The notes: generated by a model from the sequence alone, not told the origin. DNA of 64,000 bases from Verrucomicrobiota bacterium (GCA_016871755.1 VHCJ01000002.1:62001-126000), one strand, 5' to 3'; positions 25,884 through 35,886 are shown, counted from the stretch's first letter. Numbers and translations are program-made.

Positions 25884-27389
25884 ATGGGCGTTCAGTCATC
25901 GGTCCCCGCCGTCTCTTCCTCCGCCGATGCCCAGGGCATGTTCGGTCACCCCAAGGGTCTCGGCACGCTCTTCCTCGCGGAGATGTGGGAGCGTTTCAGC
26001 TACTACGGCATGCGGGCGCTGCTCATGCTGTTCATGGTGACGTCGGCCGCAGAGGGCGGACTGGGCTACGACACGAAGGAGGCGGCCGCCGTCTACGGCA
26101 CGTACACCATGAGCGTGTACCTGCTGTCGATTCTCGGGGGGTTCATCGCGGACAATTTCATCGGCTCCCGCCGCGCGGTCCTCGTGGGCGGGATCATCAT
26201 CGCGGCGGGTCACTTCTCGATGGCGTTCAACTCGCTCTCCAGCTTCTACGCCGGGCTGGTGCTCATCGCCCTCGGCACGGGCCTGCTCAAGCCGAACATC
26301 TCCACGATCGTCGGCAGCCTCTACGCACCGGACGACGAGCGTCGCGACGCCGGCTTCTCCATCTTTTACATGGGCATCAACCTCGGTGCCTTCCTCGCCC
26401 CATTGGTCACCGGCTACCTCGCCCAAAGCCCGTCCTGGAAAGCGCAACTCGTGGCGATGGGCTTCAACCCGCTGCACAGCTGGCACTGGGGCTTCGCCGC
26501 GGCGGGGGTCGGGATGACGCTGGGGTTGCTGGTGTACGTGCTGCAGGGAGCCCGGCTCGCCCACGTCGGCAACCCGCCGCCGAAGATCGCCGGGGCCCGG
26601 CGTCCGTGGGCCCGCCTGCTCGGCGTGGCGGCCGGCTCCGCCGCTCTCATCGCCGCGATGAAGGCGAGCGATGACTACCCGGCGCTCGTCTACGGGCTTT
26701 TCGGGCTGCAAGTCGTGGCCGTGCTCGTCTTCGCGTTCCGGAGCGACGCCGACAGCAAGCGGATCGCCGCCATTCTGGTGTTCTTCATCGCCGCGGAAAT
26801 CTTCTGGGCGCTGTTCGAGCAAACCGGCTCCACCCTGGCCTTGTTCGCTGACCGCCTCACGCGCAACGAGGTCCTCGGCGCCCCGTTCCCGTCGGCGTGG
26901 TGGCAATCGGTCAACTCGATCTGGGTGATCCTGCTCGCGCCGGTCTTCGCGTACGTCTGGATCCGTCTCGGCCACCGTCAGCCTTCGAGCCCGATGAAGT
27001 TCGTGCTGGGCCTGCTCTGCGTCGGGTTGTCGTTTCTGTGGATGGTTCCCGCCGCCAAGCTCACCGCAGAGGGCAAGGTGGGGCCGGGTTGGCTGGTCGG
27101 GTTGTTCTTTCTCCAGACCGTCGGCGAAATGCTCCTGAGTCCAGTCGGTCTCTCCACCATGACCAAGCTGGCGCCGGCCCGGCTGGTGGGCCTCGTGATG
27201 GGCATCTGGTTTCTCGCCGCCGCACTGGGCAACAAGCTCGCCGGCGTGCTGGCCAGCGGCTTCTCCTCTGAGAATCCCAGTGACCTCGCGGACTTCTTCC
27301 TCCGCCAGGCGCTCTGGGTCGGCGTCGCCACCCTGGCCCTGTGGGCGCTGGTGCCCTGGGTGCGACGGCTGATGGGTGGCGTTCGCTGA
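25884..27389 (+). CDS. POT/PTR-family proton-dependent oligopeptide transporter
   Basis: 501 aa MFS-type inner-membrane protein. The diagnostic PTR2 N-terminal motif LFLAEMWERFSYYGMRALLMLFM (ExxERFxYY) is present. FIADNFIGSRRAVLVGG, LGTGLLKPNISTIVGSLY and FSIFYMGINLGAFLAPLV follow in the expected order. The C-terminal half has FWALFEQTGSTLALFADR, the conserved FEQ-like segment. It imports di- and tripeptides with protons. Start ATG 25884 (MGVQSSVPAVSSS). It is divergent from the small-peptide block. A role in taking up processed peptide is possible but not shown. Confidence 0.92.
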   Translation: MGVQSSVPAVSSSADAQGMFGHPKGLGTLFLAEMWERFSYYGMRALLMLFMVTSAAEGGLGYDTKEAAAVYGTYTMSVYLLSILGGFIADNFIGSRRAVLVGGIIIAAGHFSMAFNSLSSFYAGLVLIALGTGLLKPNISTIVGSLYAPDDERRDAGFSIFYMGINLGAFLAPLVTGYLAQSPSWKAQLVAMGFNPLHSWHWGFAAAGVGMTLGLLVYVLQGARLAHVGNPPPKIAGARRPWARLLGVAAGSAALIAAMKASDDYPALVYGLFGLQVVAVLVFAFRSDADSKRIAAILVFFIAAEIFWALFEQTGSTLALFADRLTRNEVLGAPFPSAWWQSVNSIWVILLAPVFAYVWIRLGHRQPSSPMKFVLGLLCVGLSFLWMVPAAKLTAEGKVGPGWLVGLFFLQTVGEMLLSPVGLSTMTKLAPARLVGLVMGIWFLAAALGNKLAGVLASGFSSENPSDLADFFLRQALWVGVATLALWALVPWVRRLMGGVR

Positions 27390-27492
27390 GTCGCACCCTG
27401 CTTCACCCACCCGTCGGCCCGCTTCTTTCCGATCCTCCCTCGTCCCGCCTTCCCTCTTGCCGCTGGTCGTACTGCGGCCGCCGAGTTCCTCC

Positions 27493-28110
27493 ATGCCTGT
27501 CCGCGCCTGCTTCACCACCTACATCTACGACGAACCGCTCCTGCCGTCCGGGGCGGGGCGCTTCAACGCCGACCTGCACGACGAGTGCCTGCGCCTGCGT
27601 GACTTCGACGCCGCCGGCCGACTCTGGTCCGCGAGCAACTACCCGGGCGGCTACACCAGCTATGCCTCGATGAACCGCCTGCACGGGTTCTCCAGCACGT
27701 TCGCCCTGCTCGAACGTCGGCTCACGCGCCACGTCCGCGCCTACGCCAAGTCGCTCGACATGGATCTGCGCGGACGGTCCATCGCCATGACCGACTGCTG
27801 GGTGAACATCATGCCCGCCACCGCCGCGCATTCGATGCACCTGCATCCGCTCTCGTTCATCAGCGGGACCTACTACGTGGCGACTCCGGAGGGCTGCCCG
27901 GGCCTCAAGTTCGAGGATCCTCGTCTCGCCAGCTTGATGGCGGCCCCGCCGAAGCTGCCCCAGGCGCGACCGGAAAACCGCACCCACGTGACCTGCCCGG
28001 CACGCGCCGGCCATGTCTTGCTGTTCGAGAGCTGGCTCCGCCACGAGGTCGCCCAGAACCGGGTCGACGCCGAGCGCATCAGCATCAGCTTCAACTACGC
28101 TTGGTCCTAG
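27493..28110 (+). CDS. Putative 2OG-Fe(II) oxygenase (TIGR02466/PF13759-like)
   Basis: 205 aa. The conserved centre is CWVNIMPATAAHSMHLHPLSFISGTYYVATPEGCPGLKFEDPR, which carries the HxH-type metal ligands and the SGxYY signature of this family. The distal His and Arg are in LLFESWLRHEVAQNRVDAERISISFNYAW. The N-terminal part (FNADLHDECLRLRDFDAAGRLWSASNYPGGYTSYASMNRLH) also matches the family layout. The substrate is unknown. Start ATG 27493 has no strong Shine-Dalgarno. It lies about 100 bp after the POT gene and is convergent with the AEC carrier gene. Confidence 0.78.
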   Translation: MPVRACFTTYIYDEPLLPSGAGRFNADLHDECLRLRDFDAAGRLWSASNYPGGYTSYASMNRLHGFSSTFALLERRLTRHVRAYAKSLDMDLRGRSIAMTDCWVNIMPATAAHSMHLHPLSFISGTYYVATPEGCPGLKFEDPRLASLMAAPPKLPQARPENRTHVTCPARAGHVLLFESWLRHEVAQNRVDAERISISFNYAWS

Positions 28111-28194
28111 AGCCCGGACGCTCCGCCGCAGACCCAGCCCCGGATCGCCGTGTCGCGCCGCGATCCACACGCAGCCGCGGACGGCCGCGCCCAA

Positions 28195-29115
28195 CTAGGC
28201 CCACGCCAGGATCACCGCGAGCGACACCGCGGACAGGCCGGTGCTGATCACGATGGAGGCCGCCGCGACGGCTTGGTCACCGCCCAGTTCCCGCACCATG
28301 GTGTAGGAGATGCCGGCCGTCGGACACGCGAGGAGGAGGAGCACGATCCGGGTCGCTCCCGGATCAAGCTGGGCCAGCCGCGCCAGCCCGAGGCCGATCA
28401 ACGGGGAAACCACCGATTTGAAGCACGCCGCCAGGACGGCCGAGCGCAGGTTCCCGCGCAGCGGGGTCGCCACCAGCGTCGAGCCGATGGACAGCAGCGC
28501 CAAGGGCACCGCCATCCGACCGACCTGCCCGAGCGTCCGCTCCAGCGGACCCCAGAGGCTCACGTCAAGCAGGTACAGCGAACCACCGAGGACGCTCGCG
28601 AGGATGATGGGGTTGCGCGCGAGTTCGCGCAGCGCGAGACGCCACGCGGGCTGATCGGATCGCTCCCAGCTCGCCAGCAGCAGCAACACCGAAAGTCCGT
28701 TGTAAGCCACCAGCAGCGGCCCGAGCGCGAGAATCGCCGCCGTACGCGGGACATCCGGGAGCGTGAGCAGGAGCGGCAACCCAACGAAGGTCAGATTGCC
28801 GCGGAACGCTGCCTGCACCCACGTGCCCACCGAAGATCCTTCCACCCCAATCCCCCGCGCGATCAGCCACGCCAACGCCACCCCGGCGAACGTGGCTCCG
28901 ATCAGGACGATCAACAGACCCCGCACGTCCGTCTCCGCGTGCTCCGCCGTCGCCAGGCTGTGCAGCACCACCATCGGCAAACCCACCCAGTAGGTGAGGC
29001 GGTTGGCTCCCGCGATGAAGCCCGGACCAAAGAAGCGACGCCGCTCCAGGAACGCACCCAGCGCAATCACCAGCAGGAAAGGAAGCAGGACCGACAACAG
29101 GGCCATCTCGTCCAT
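28195..29115 (-). CDS. AEC-family (auxin efflux carrier-like) transporter
   Basis: 306 aa, about ten hydrophobic helices in the 5+5 repeat pattern of the family. Visible motifs are NRLTYWVGLPMVVLHSLA in the first repeat, AAFRGNLTFVGLPLLLTL in the middle and LLLACPTAGISYTMVRELGGDQAVAAASIVISTGLSAVSL at the C-terminus. Bacterial members export or import small organic acids such as malate or malonate; the substrate cannot be predicted. It follows the glycosyltransferase and purE genes on the minus strand with a 48-bp gap. Confidence 0.88.
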   Translation of the reverse strand: MDEMALLSVLLPFLLVIALGAFLERRRFFGPGFIAGANRLTYWVGLPMVVLHSLATAEHAETDVRGLLIVLIGATFAGVALAWLIARGIGVEGSSVGTWVQAAFRGNLTFVGLPLLLTLPDVPRTAAILALGPLLVAYNGLSVLLLLASWERSDQPAWRLALRELARNPIILASVLGGSLYLLDVSLWGPLERTLGQVGRMAVPLALLSIGSTLVATPLRGNLRSAVLAACFKSVVSPLIGLGLARLAQLDPGATRIVLLLLACPTAGISYTMVRELGGDQAVAAASIVISTGLSAVSLAVILAWA

Positions 29116-29163
29116 GCTGGCTCGGCGAGGCCCGGCACGTCGATGCGCAATCCATCCGCCGGA

Positions 29164-30024
29164 TCAGGCCCGCCAGTCGCCCTCGCGATAGAACAGGTGG
29201 CCGCCAAGACGGCGTCGCCACAGGACGTACGGCAGCCAAGCGAGTCCGTACACGCGCTCGTCCTTCCGGCCCGGCACGAGTCGTCCCCACCTGTTCCCCG
29301 ATTCATCGCGCCAGAAACGCAACTGCTGCTCCCACCAGTTGCGGCCGCAGTACCCGAGGTGCCGCAGTTGCAGGCGCCGGATCTCGGCAAACACCTTCGC
29401 GCGGGCGCGTGTCGACTTGGTCTCCGGATGCTCCCGCGACTCCGCCAGCGGCGTCTCGAGGTGCAGGAAGCCCGCCCCGCCCAGCGCGAGCCGGAGCCAG
29501 AATTCGTAGTCGAACGTGGTGTCGAACTCCGGGTCGAACCAGCCCCAGCGTTCGTGCACCCGACGCCGCCAGAAGGTCGCCGGCTGGCACAGAAAGCAAT
29601 GATCGACGAGGTGAGGCACCGACCACGGGAGCGTCGGGTACGGCCGCGTCCGCCGCCCCGCGGCGTCAATGAACCACGCCGGCCCATAGATCACGTCGAC
29701 GTCCGGGTGCCGCGCGAACGCCTCCGCCACCGCCGCCAACGCGCCCGGTACAAGTACGTCGTCGCTGTTCAGGTAGCCGCAGATGTCCCCCCCGAGCGCC
29801 TTCAGGCCGGCGTTGATCGCGCGTACTTGGCCGCCATCCGGTCCACTGGTCCAGCGGACCCGGTCGCCGTAGTCGCGGAGCACCGCGACCGACTCGTCCG
29901 TCGAGCCACCATCGGCCACCGCGTAGTCCAGATCCACTCCAGTCTGCGCCAGCACGCTGTCCACGCAGGCCCGCAGGTAGGGACCCTGATTGAACGACGG
30001 AGAAACGAGAGCAAAACGGGTCAT
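29164..30024 (-). CDS. Family 2 glycosyltransferase
   Basis: 286 aa, cytoplasmic, no membrane helix. GT-A fold motifs: FALVSPSFNQGPYLRACVDSVLAQ at the N-terminus, YAVADGGSTDES (nucleotide-sugar binding) and ICGYLNSDDVLVPGAL (the DxD-like metal site). FCQPATFWRRRVHERWGWFD is the acceptor-side WGxFD segment. The sugar donor and acceptor are unknown. No polysaccharide cluster surrounds it. Start ATG 30024 is preferred to a TTG two codons upstream. Confidence 0.88.
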   Translation of the reverse strand: MTRFALVSPSFNQGPYLRACVDSVLAQTGVDLDYAVADGGSTDESVAVLRDYGDRVRWTSGPDGGQVRAINAGLKALGGDICGYLNSDDVLVPGALAAVAEAFARHPDVDVIYGPAWFIDAAGRRTRPYPTLPWSVPHLVDHCFLCQPATFWRRRVHERWGWFDPEFDTTFDYEFWLRLALGGAGFLHLETPLAESREHPETKSTRARAKVFAEIRRLQLRHLGYCGRNWWEQQLRFWRDESGNRWGRLVPGRKDERVYGLAWLPYVLWRRRLGGHLFYREGDWRA

Positions 30025-30084
30025 GACCAATCCAGCCGCCGGGAGCAGGCGCCGGCCTCGCCCGGGTTCGGGCGGGGCGTCGGT

Positions 30085-30576
30085 CTACGGCAACTGCGCC
30101 GAGAGCACCTTATTCGTCTGTTCCTGCCGGAAGGTGCGCAGGCGGTCCGCCAGCGCGGGATCCGTGCCGGCGAGGATCGAGACGGCGAACAAGGCCGCGT
30201 TGATCGCCCCCGGCTTGCCGATCGCGAAGGTCGCCACGGGCACCCCGCCCGGCATCTGCACGATCGAGTAAAGCGAATCCACGCCCTTCAGCGTCGCACT
30301 CTCCACCGGCACGCCGAGTACGGGGAGGGTCGTCAGGGAGGCCGTCATTCCCGGCAGGTGGGCGGCACCGCCGGCTCCGGCGATGATCACGCGCAGGCCG
30401 CGGGTCTCCGCCGTGCGCGCATACTCGAACATCGACTCCGGCGTGCGGTGGGCGCTCACCACCCGACACTCATGCGGGACGCCCAGTTCCTGCAGCTTCG
30501 CCGCCGCATGCTCCAGCGTCGACCAATCGGACGTGCTGCCCATGATGACACCGACGAGTGGCTTGGCGGGATCCAT
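30085..30576 (-). CDS. purE: N5-carboxyaminoimidazole ribonucleotide mutase
   Basis: Purine biosynthesis step N5-CAIR to CAIR. 163 aa, normal length. Class I PurE motifs: [35 protein letters not shown] (with the catalytic His), [31 protein letters not shown] and [26 protein letters not shown]. Start ATG 30576 ([12 protein letters not shown]). No purK is adjacent. It is 71 bp downstream of the bactofilin-RDD gene on the same strand. Confidence 0.94.
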   Translation of the reverse strand: MDPAKPLVGVIMGSTSDWSTLEHAAAKLQELGVPHECRVVSAHRTPESMFEYARTAETRGLRVIIAGAGGAAHLPGMTASLTTLPVLGVPVESATLKGVDSLYSIVQMPGGVPVATFAIGKPGAINAALFAVSILAGTDPALADRLRTFRQEQTNKVLSAQLP

Positions 30577-30647
30577 CCCGAGGACGCTGGCAACCCGGGT
30601 GTCGGTTGCCAACGTCGAAGTGCACCACCCGCCGCCGGACACCGCGC

Positions 30648-32495
30648 TCAGACGAGCGACACGCCGCGGGGAACACGGACCACCACCGTGCCGGCAATCT
30701 TGTCGTGCCAGGCCTGACGCTCCGGGTCCCAGATGATCCACAGGAAGCCCAGCCCCGCCGCGAAGAGCGACAGGAACGACGCGAGCGCCCGGACGGTCGC
30801 CGTCGGCCAGTCCACCGGGCGGTCATCCAGACGGACCACCTTGATCCCGAAGACGATCCCGCCGATCGTGGTGCCACGGAACCGCCACATCACCGCTCCA
30901 TAGCCGGCCAGCAGGACGAGCGAGAGCTCGGGCTGCGCATAGAAGGCGGAGGAGACCACCAGCACAATCAGGGCGTCGATCGCGAGCGCCAGCATCCGCA
31001 GCCAGAATCCAGCGCGCGGAAGGGCCGACGGCACGGCCAGCACCAGCGCCGCCGCGCCGCTGGGAGGCACGACCGGCGGTCCCGCGGTCGCCGAACCGTC
31101 GGGGCTCAGTCCCCCGGACGGCGACGGGGCCGCCGCGTCAGAAACGGCAGCCGCCGACGGAGCGGGAGCCGCGAAACCAGCCGACCCACCCGCGGAGGGA
31201 GCCGATGCAGCCGTCGCACCATTCGATGAACGCAGGGCGCGAAGCGCCGTGTAGGAAGCCAAGCCGAAGCCAAGCCCCAGGGAGAGATGCCACAGGAACG
31301 CCCCGAGGAACGGAACGGTGTAAAGCAGGGCCACGATCCCACCGCCCAGCGCGACCGCCGCGACCGTCCGCGACGACGTTCCCAGCGTGATCCCGCCCAG
31401 CGTCCGGCGTCCCACCCACGCCAGCAGCGCCGTCTTGCCCACCAGCAACGCCAGCAGCATTGCACCCATGAACACGACCGGGCCGACGACCGTGATCGAC
31501 AGGAGGACCATCAGCACCGGGCTGAGCAAACCCGCCAGCAAGGCGGCGAGCAGCGTGCCACCGGGACGCTGCTCCAGGGTCTCGACGCATGCCGAAACCG
31601 GCCGGGGAAAGAGCAGCGCGATCAGGATGTACAGGCCCAACACCACCATCGCGATCATCCACGCCCAGACCAAGTCCGGGTGAAACGCCAGTGGTCGGCC
31701 GAGGAAGAAGGCATGGCGCACCCATGCCCGCAGGCCACTGTAGTCCGGCATCGCGTCGGCGAACGCCACCTCCGCCACGCTCCCCGAAACGCGGGCGTTC
31801 TCGTCCTTCTCAATCGGACCGCCGATCGCAACCACCTCCCGCACGTCGGCCTTGGGCCCCAGCTCCACCCCGCCTCCCACCGCCATGGCCTGCACGGCCG
31901 TTGCGTCGAGCGTGACATTGCCCAGGATCGCGACCACTGCGTCGCCCACCGGGCCACGGGCGATCACGTCGCCGCCAATCGCCACCACGGCTTCATCCAC
32001 CTTCCCTTCCACCGTCGCGGAACCTCCAATGACCACGACGGCGGCGCGATGATCGTCGGCTCGGAGCGTAATGTCGCGGTTGAACGCCACGAGCGGCGGC
32101 TTCTCCGGCTGACGCTTCGTCCGTCGCGAGGTCGACGCGGTCGAGGACGTCTCCCGCTGCGGCGCGGCGGCGTCAGCCGACGGCTCGGATGGGACGGCCG
32201 GCACGGGGGGAGGTTCTGCCTTTGCCGTGGACGCGGGTTCAGCCGGATCGACCTTCGGCGCTTCGGGAACCGAGGGCGCGACCGGGTCGGGGGATGCCGA
32301 GGTCGCGGCGGCGGGCGGAGCGCTCGGCTCCGCAGGTTCCGGCGGCGCCGCCGGAACCTGCGCCCGCGCATCGGGGCTGCCAATCTCCACCACCGTCACG
32401 GTGGTGGTCGAGGTCGAGGCGGGCGTGTCAGCCCGCAACGCGCTGGTGGACCACGCCACCAGCATGGCCAGCAAGAGGGACATTCGTGTATTCAT
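30648..32495 (-). CDS. Secreted/membrane protein with polymer-forming repeat region and C-terminal RDD domain
   Basis: 615 aa, composite. Signal peptide [23 protein letters not shown] is followed by a 90-residue Pro/Ala/Ser-rich region and a bactofilin-like beta-repeat block ([74 protein letters not shown]). Several membrane helices follow, then a second low-complexity Ala/Pro linker. An RDD domain ends it ([21 protein letters not shown] ... [19 protein letters not shown] ... [18 protein letters not shown]). It is probably anchored in the inner membrane with the repeats outside. It is the third gene after an ECF sigma factor and a probable anti-sigma factor, so it is likely part of that regulon. 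Confidence 0.75.
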   Translation of the reverse strand: MNTRMSLLLAMLVAWSTSALRADTPASTSTTTVTVVEIGSPDARAQVPAAPPEPAEPSAPPAAATSASPDPVAPSVPEAPKVDPAEPASTAKAEPPPVPAVPSEPSADAAAPQRETSSTASTSRRTKRQPEKPPLVAFNRDITLRADDHRAAVVVIGGSATVEGKVDEAVVAIGGDVIARGPVGDAVVAILGNVTLDATAVQAMAVGGGVELGPKADVREVVAIGGPIEKDENARVSGSVAEVAFADAMPDYSGLRAWVRHAFFLGRPLAFHPDLVWAWMIAMVVLGLYILIALLFPRPVSACVETLEQRPGGTLLAALLAGLLSPVLMVLLSITVVGPVVFMGAMLLALLVGKTALLAWVGRRTLGGITLGTSSRTVAAVALGGGIVALLYTVPFLGAFLWHLSLGLGFGLASYTALRALRSSNGATAASAPSAGGSAGFAAPAPSAAAVSDAAAPSPSGGLSPDGSATAGPPVVPPSGAAALVLAVPSALPRAGFWLRMLALAIDALIVLVVSSAFYAQPELSLVLLAGYGAVMWRFRGTTIGGIVFGIKVVRLDDRPVDWPTATVRALASFLSLFAAGLGFLWIIWDPERQAWHDKIAGTVVVRVPRGVSLV

Positions 32496-32554
32496 GGTAA
32501 AGGGAGAGAAAGAGAGATTAGAAACGGATGCGGCGGGAGAACGTCCGACTCGGG

Positions 32555-33037
32555 TCACCGGGTGGATCCGGCCTCCTGCCACCAGCGCCACGCGGCGGCT
32601 CCGGCCGCCAGGGTCGCCACATAGAACGCGCCAAACGCCAGCAGGGCTAGTTGTCCCCACACGCGCACCCACTCGGGCATGGCACCGCTGAGCAGGTGGC
32701 CGAGCGTCTCGACCGCATCGCCCAACGCCGTGATCCGGGCTCCGGCCCGGGCCAGCGCATCGCTCAACGCCGTCCAGACTTCGCCAAATGGCACCGGCAG
32801 GAGCAACCAGACCGAGGCCACCGCGAAGCCGAGGGCCGCTCCGAGAAACGCGACGCGCATCACGGGAGACCACGACTCGAAGCCGCGGACGCGGCGTGCC
32901 CCCCGCTGCGCCGCGACCGCGGCCAGCACCCGGGCTTCGAGGGAAGCGGGCGCGGAGCGGAGCGGAAGCGATCGGGCCAGGCGATGGACATCCGCCTCCA
33001 ACTTGACGTGGCGATGATCAGGATCGGCAGGATTCAT
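32555..33037 (-). CDS. Probable anti-sigma factor, single-pass membrane protein
   Basis: 160 aa. The N-terminal 70 residues are charged and cytoplasmic (HVKLEADVHRLARSLPLRSAPASLEARVLAAV). A membrane helix follows (VMRVAFLGAALGFAVASVWLLLPV), then a region of about 50 residues and a second hydrophobic helix near the end (LALLAFGAFYVATLAAGAAAWRWW). I see no ZAS motif (HxxxCxxC), so the assignment rests on context. Its ATG overlaps the stop codon of the ECF sigma gene (ATGA, 33034-33037), which implies translational coupling and fixed stoichiometry. Confidence 0.65.
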   Translation of the reverse strand: MNPADPDHRHVKLEADVHRLARSLPLRSAPASLEARVLAAVAAQRGARRVRGFESWSPVMRVAFLGAALGFAVASVWLLLPVPFGEVWTALSDALARAGARITALGDAVETLGHLLSGAMPEWVRVWGQLALLAFGAFYVATLAAGAAAWRWWQEAGSTR

Positions 33038-33639
33038 GGGAAAAGGGCGTCTTCCGGTTGCGACTCTTGACTGAGCAGACGGGCAAGCGCGGCGCGGCCG
33101 CGGAGGATGTCGGTCTTTACCTTGGCCAGCGACACCCCGAGCCGCCGCGCGATCTCGTCGTACGGGATCTCCTCGAAGTGGAAGAGCACCAGCGGCACGC
33201 GCTGATGCGCCGGCAGTTGCTCGAGCGCCTGATCCACCCGCGCGCGGCGTTCCTCCGCCGCCGAGCTCAGGAGGGGATCCTGCCATTCGTCAGCAAATTC
33301 CACCGGGCGGTCCTCCGCCTCGCCGTCACGCGAGCGTCCCAGTTCCGAGAAGAAGCTCCACCGCTTCCGATAACGCTGCACGTGATTGATCGAGAGATTC
33401 ATCGCCACCGTCTTCAGCCAGCCGCCCGCCGTGGGACTCCGCCCCAGATCCTCGAACCGGGAGTGGGCGCGAATGAACACCTCCTGGGAGATGTCCTCAG
33501 CCTGCGCCGCGTTACCAACCACCCGCACGGCCGTGGAATATACCATGTCCTGGTAGCATCTCATGAACGTGGTGAAGTCTGGAGCGGTCAGCTCCGTGGA
33601 GTCAGGTCGCACGGGGGAAACATCGTGGTTCATCGTCAT
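33034..33639 (-). CDS. ECF-type RNA polymerase sigma factor
   Basis: 201 aa. Region 2: FTTFMRCYQDMVYSTAVRVVGNAAQAEDISQEVFIRAHSRF, containing the DISQEVF -10-recognition helix. Linker, then region 4: LEQLPAHQRVPLVLFHFEEIPYDEIARRLGVSLAKVKTDILRGRAALARLL. It redirects RNA polymerase in response to a membrane or envelope signal via the downstream anti-sigma factor. Start ATG 33639 (MTMNHDVSP); ATG 33633 is also possible. Its stop overlaps the start of the anti-sigma gene. Confidence 0.92.
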   Translation of the reverse strand: MTMNHDVSPVRPDSTELTAPDFTTFMRCYQDMVYSTAVRVVGNAAQAEDISQEVFIRAHSRFEDLGRSPTAGGWLKTVAMNLSINHVQRYRKRWSFFSELGRSRDGEAEDRPVEFADEWQDPLLSSAAEERRARVDQALEQLPAHQRVPLVLFHFEEIPYDEIARRLGVSLAKVKTDILRGRAALARLLSQESQPEDALFP

Positions 33640-33762
33640 CAACCCCCAAGGACCACCGAAAGTTGCACCCCTTCTGTCCCTCAGTCGCCGCCAACCCAAA
33701 GTCCCCGAGCGGATTGAGGAGCCGAAACGTGTAAGTCCTCCGTCCATGGTTCGCCGGCGGCG

Positions 33763-35886
33763 TCAGCCACCTGCCCCCTGACCCGGACGGAAGGCGAGTC
33801 GCAGGCTGTTCGACACGACAAAGAGGGAACTGAGCGACATCGCCACCCCCGCGTACACCGGGGTGAGCATCCAGCCAAACGTCGCATGGAAGAGACCCGC
33901 CGCCAACGGCACCCCGGCAAGGTTGTAAGCGAAGGCCCAGAAGAGATTCTGCCGGATGATCCGCAGCGTGCGCCGCGCGAGGCCCACCGCCTCCGCCACA
34001 CTCCGCAGGTCGCCGCTCAGCACCATGACGTCCGCCGCCTCGGCCGCCACTTCGGTGCCGCTGCGCAGCGCGAAGCCCACATCTGCACGGACCAGCGCCG
34101 GGGCATCATTGATCCCGTCTCCCACCATCGCGACGATCCTCCCCGCCCGCCGCCGCTCCTCGATGCGGGCAAGCTTCCCGTCGGGCAACTCCTCCGCGTG
34201 CACCGAGGCGATCCCGACCTCGGTCGCCAGCGCCCGCGCCACCGTTCGCCGATCACCCGTCAGCAGCGCGACCTCCACGCCGAGCCGTTGCAGCGCCGCC
34301 ACGGCGGACTTCGCCTCCGCCCGCAGCTCATCCGCGACGCCCAGAATCCCCACGACCCGACCGTCGGACGCCAGCACCAGCGGCGTGCAGCCCGACTCCA
34401 CCAGCGCTTCGACGGTCGCCTCGGCGGAATCCGTCGCCACGCCTTCAGAGCCCAGCCACGCTGCCGTGCCGATCCGGACCGATTTTCCGTCCACCGATGC
34501 TCGAAGTCCGCGACCGGGAACCGCCTGAAAGTCACCCGCCGGCGACCACGACAGTCCACGCCGCCGCGCGCCCTCGACCACCGCGCGAGCCAGCGGATGC
34601 TCCGAAAGACTCTCGACCGCCGCTGCCACGCGCAGGACGTCGTCGGCGGCGTCGCCGCCTCCGACGACCTCCACCCGGCGCAGCACCGGCTGGCCCCGCG
34701 TCAGGGTTCCCGTCTTGTCAAAGACCACCGTATCCAGCGCCGCCGTCCGCTCCAGCACCGCCCCACCCTTGAAGAGAATGCCGCGCCGCGCCGCATGCCC
34801 CGTCGCCGCAATAATCGCCGTCGGCGTCGCCAGCCCAAGCGCACAGGGACACGCAATGATCAGCACCGAGACGGCCGCCATCCCACCCGTGATCCATCCG
34901 GAGTCGCCCCCAAGAAATCCCCAGGTGACCAGGGTCACGACCGCCACCGCGAGGATCACCGGCACAAACCATGCGCTCACCCGGTCCGCCAGCCGCGCCA
35001 ACGGAGCGTCGTCCTCCTGCACCTGCTCCACCAGACGCACGATCTGGCTCAACATCGTGTCCTCCCCCACCCGCTCCGCCCGCAGCCGGAAGGCCCCGAG
35101 CAGGTTCATCGTGCCGCCGATCACGGCATCGCCCGGCTTCTTGTCGACCGGCATGGACTCGCCGGTGATGATCGATTCGTCGACCGCCGACGTGCCGTCC
35201 GTCATCCGGCCATCGACGGGGACCCGCTCGCCCGGACGCACCGCGAGAAGATCGCCAACGGCAACCTCCGACCAGGGGATCATCTCCTCACCCGCGTCCG
35301 TCACGCGCCGCGCCTGCGGCGGCGAAAGATCCAACAGCGCCCGGACCGCGGCCCCGGTCTTTTCGTAGTTGCGCCGCTCCACCACTTGCCCCGCGAGGAC
35401 GATCGTCGTGATCACCGCCGCCGCTTCGAAATAGTACGGCGCGTGCGCGCCGGCGCGCATCGCGAGGGGAATCAGGTCCGGCCAAAGCAGGGCGAGGACA
35501 CTGAATCCGAACGCCGCCCCCGTGCCGGTGACGGTGAGAGTGAACATGTTCGTGTCGCGCTCCACGATCGAAACCGCCCAGCGCCGGATGAAGGGGGCGC
35601 CCGACCACAGAAAGACCGGGGCGGTAAGAAGGCACTGCAGCCACCCGTTCAGGCCGTGTGGCACCCACGTCTCCGGCCGGAGCGCCGCGGGCAGCCAGCC
35701 TCCCATCGAGAGATAGACGACGCCAAGGGTCAGTGGCGCCGCCACCCACAGCCGACGCGGCAGATTCTCGGAACGGCGGATGCCCATGTAGCGCGCATCG
35801 TCCGACGACCGGGACGCACCCCTCGCCGCTCTGACGGGAGCGACGGGGGAAGAAGCGGAGCAAGGACCGGGGGCGTCGGGGGCCAT
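33763..35886 (-). CDS. P1B-type heavy-metal (copper-like) translocating ATPase without N-terminal HMA domain
   Basis: 707 aa. Membrane pump with ITGESMPVD (actuator TGES), the CPC metal site IIACPCALGLATPTAI, the phosphorylation motif FDKTGTLTRGQ, the SEHPLARAV His-Pro motif and VGDGINDAPAL. The last membrane helices contain MSLSSLFVVSNSLRL, the MSxS pattern of Cu+-type (P1B-1) pumps. The first 60 residues are Ala/Ser/Arg-rich with no CxxC metal-binding domain, which most CopA proteins have. It exports copper or silver from the cytoplasm. Start ATG 35886 is chosen; further upstream the frame is low-quality. It is divergent from ssuE. Confidence 0.88.
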   Translation of the reverse strand: MAPDAPGPCSASSPVAPVRAARGASRSSDDARYMGIRRSENLPRRLWVAAPLTLGVVYLSMGGWLPAALRPETWVPHGLNGWLQCLLTAPVFLWSGAPFIRRWAVSIVERDTNMFTLTVTGTGAAFGFSVLALLWPDLIPLAMRAGAHAPYYFEAAAVITTIVLAGQVVERRNYEKTGAAVRALLDLSPPQARRVTDAGEEMIPWSEVAVGDLLAVRPGERVPVDGRMTDGTSAVDESIITGESMPVDKKPGDAVIGGTMNLLGAFRLRAERVGEDTMLSQIVRLVEQVQEDDAPLARLADRVSAWFVPVILAVAVVTLVTWGFLGGDSGWITGGMAAVSVLIIACPCALGLATPTAIIAATGHAARRGILFKGGAVLERTAALDTVVFDKTGTLTRGQPVLRRVEVVGGGDAADDVLRVAAAVESLSEHPLARAVVEGARRRGLSWSPAGDFQAVPGRGLRASVDGKSVRIGTAAWLGSEGVATDSAEATVEALVESGCTPLVLASDGRVVGILGVADELRAEAKSAVAALQRLGVEVALLTGDRRTVARALATEVGIASVHAEELPDGKLARIEERRRAGRIVAMVGDGINDAPALVRADVGFALRSGTEVAAEAADVMVLSGDLRSVAEAVGLARRTLRIIRQNLFWAFAYNLAGVPLAAGLFHATFGWMLTPVYAGVAMSLSSLFVVSNSLRLAFRPGQGAGG

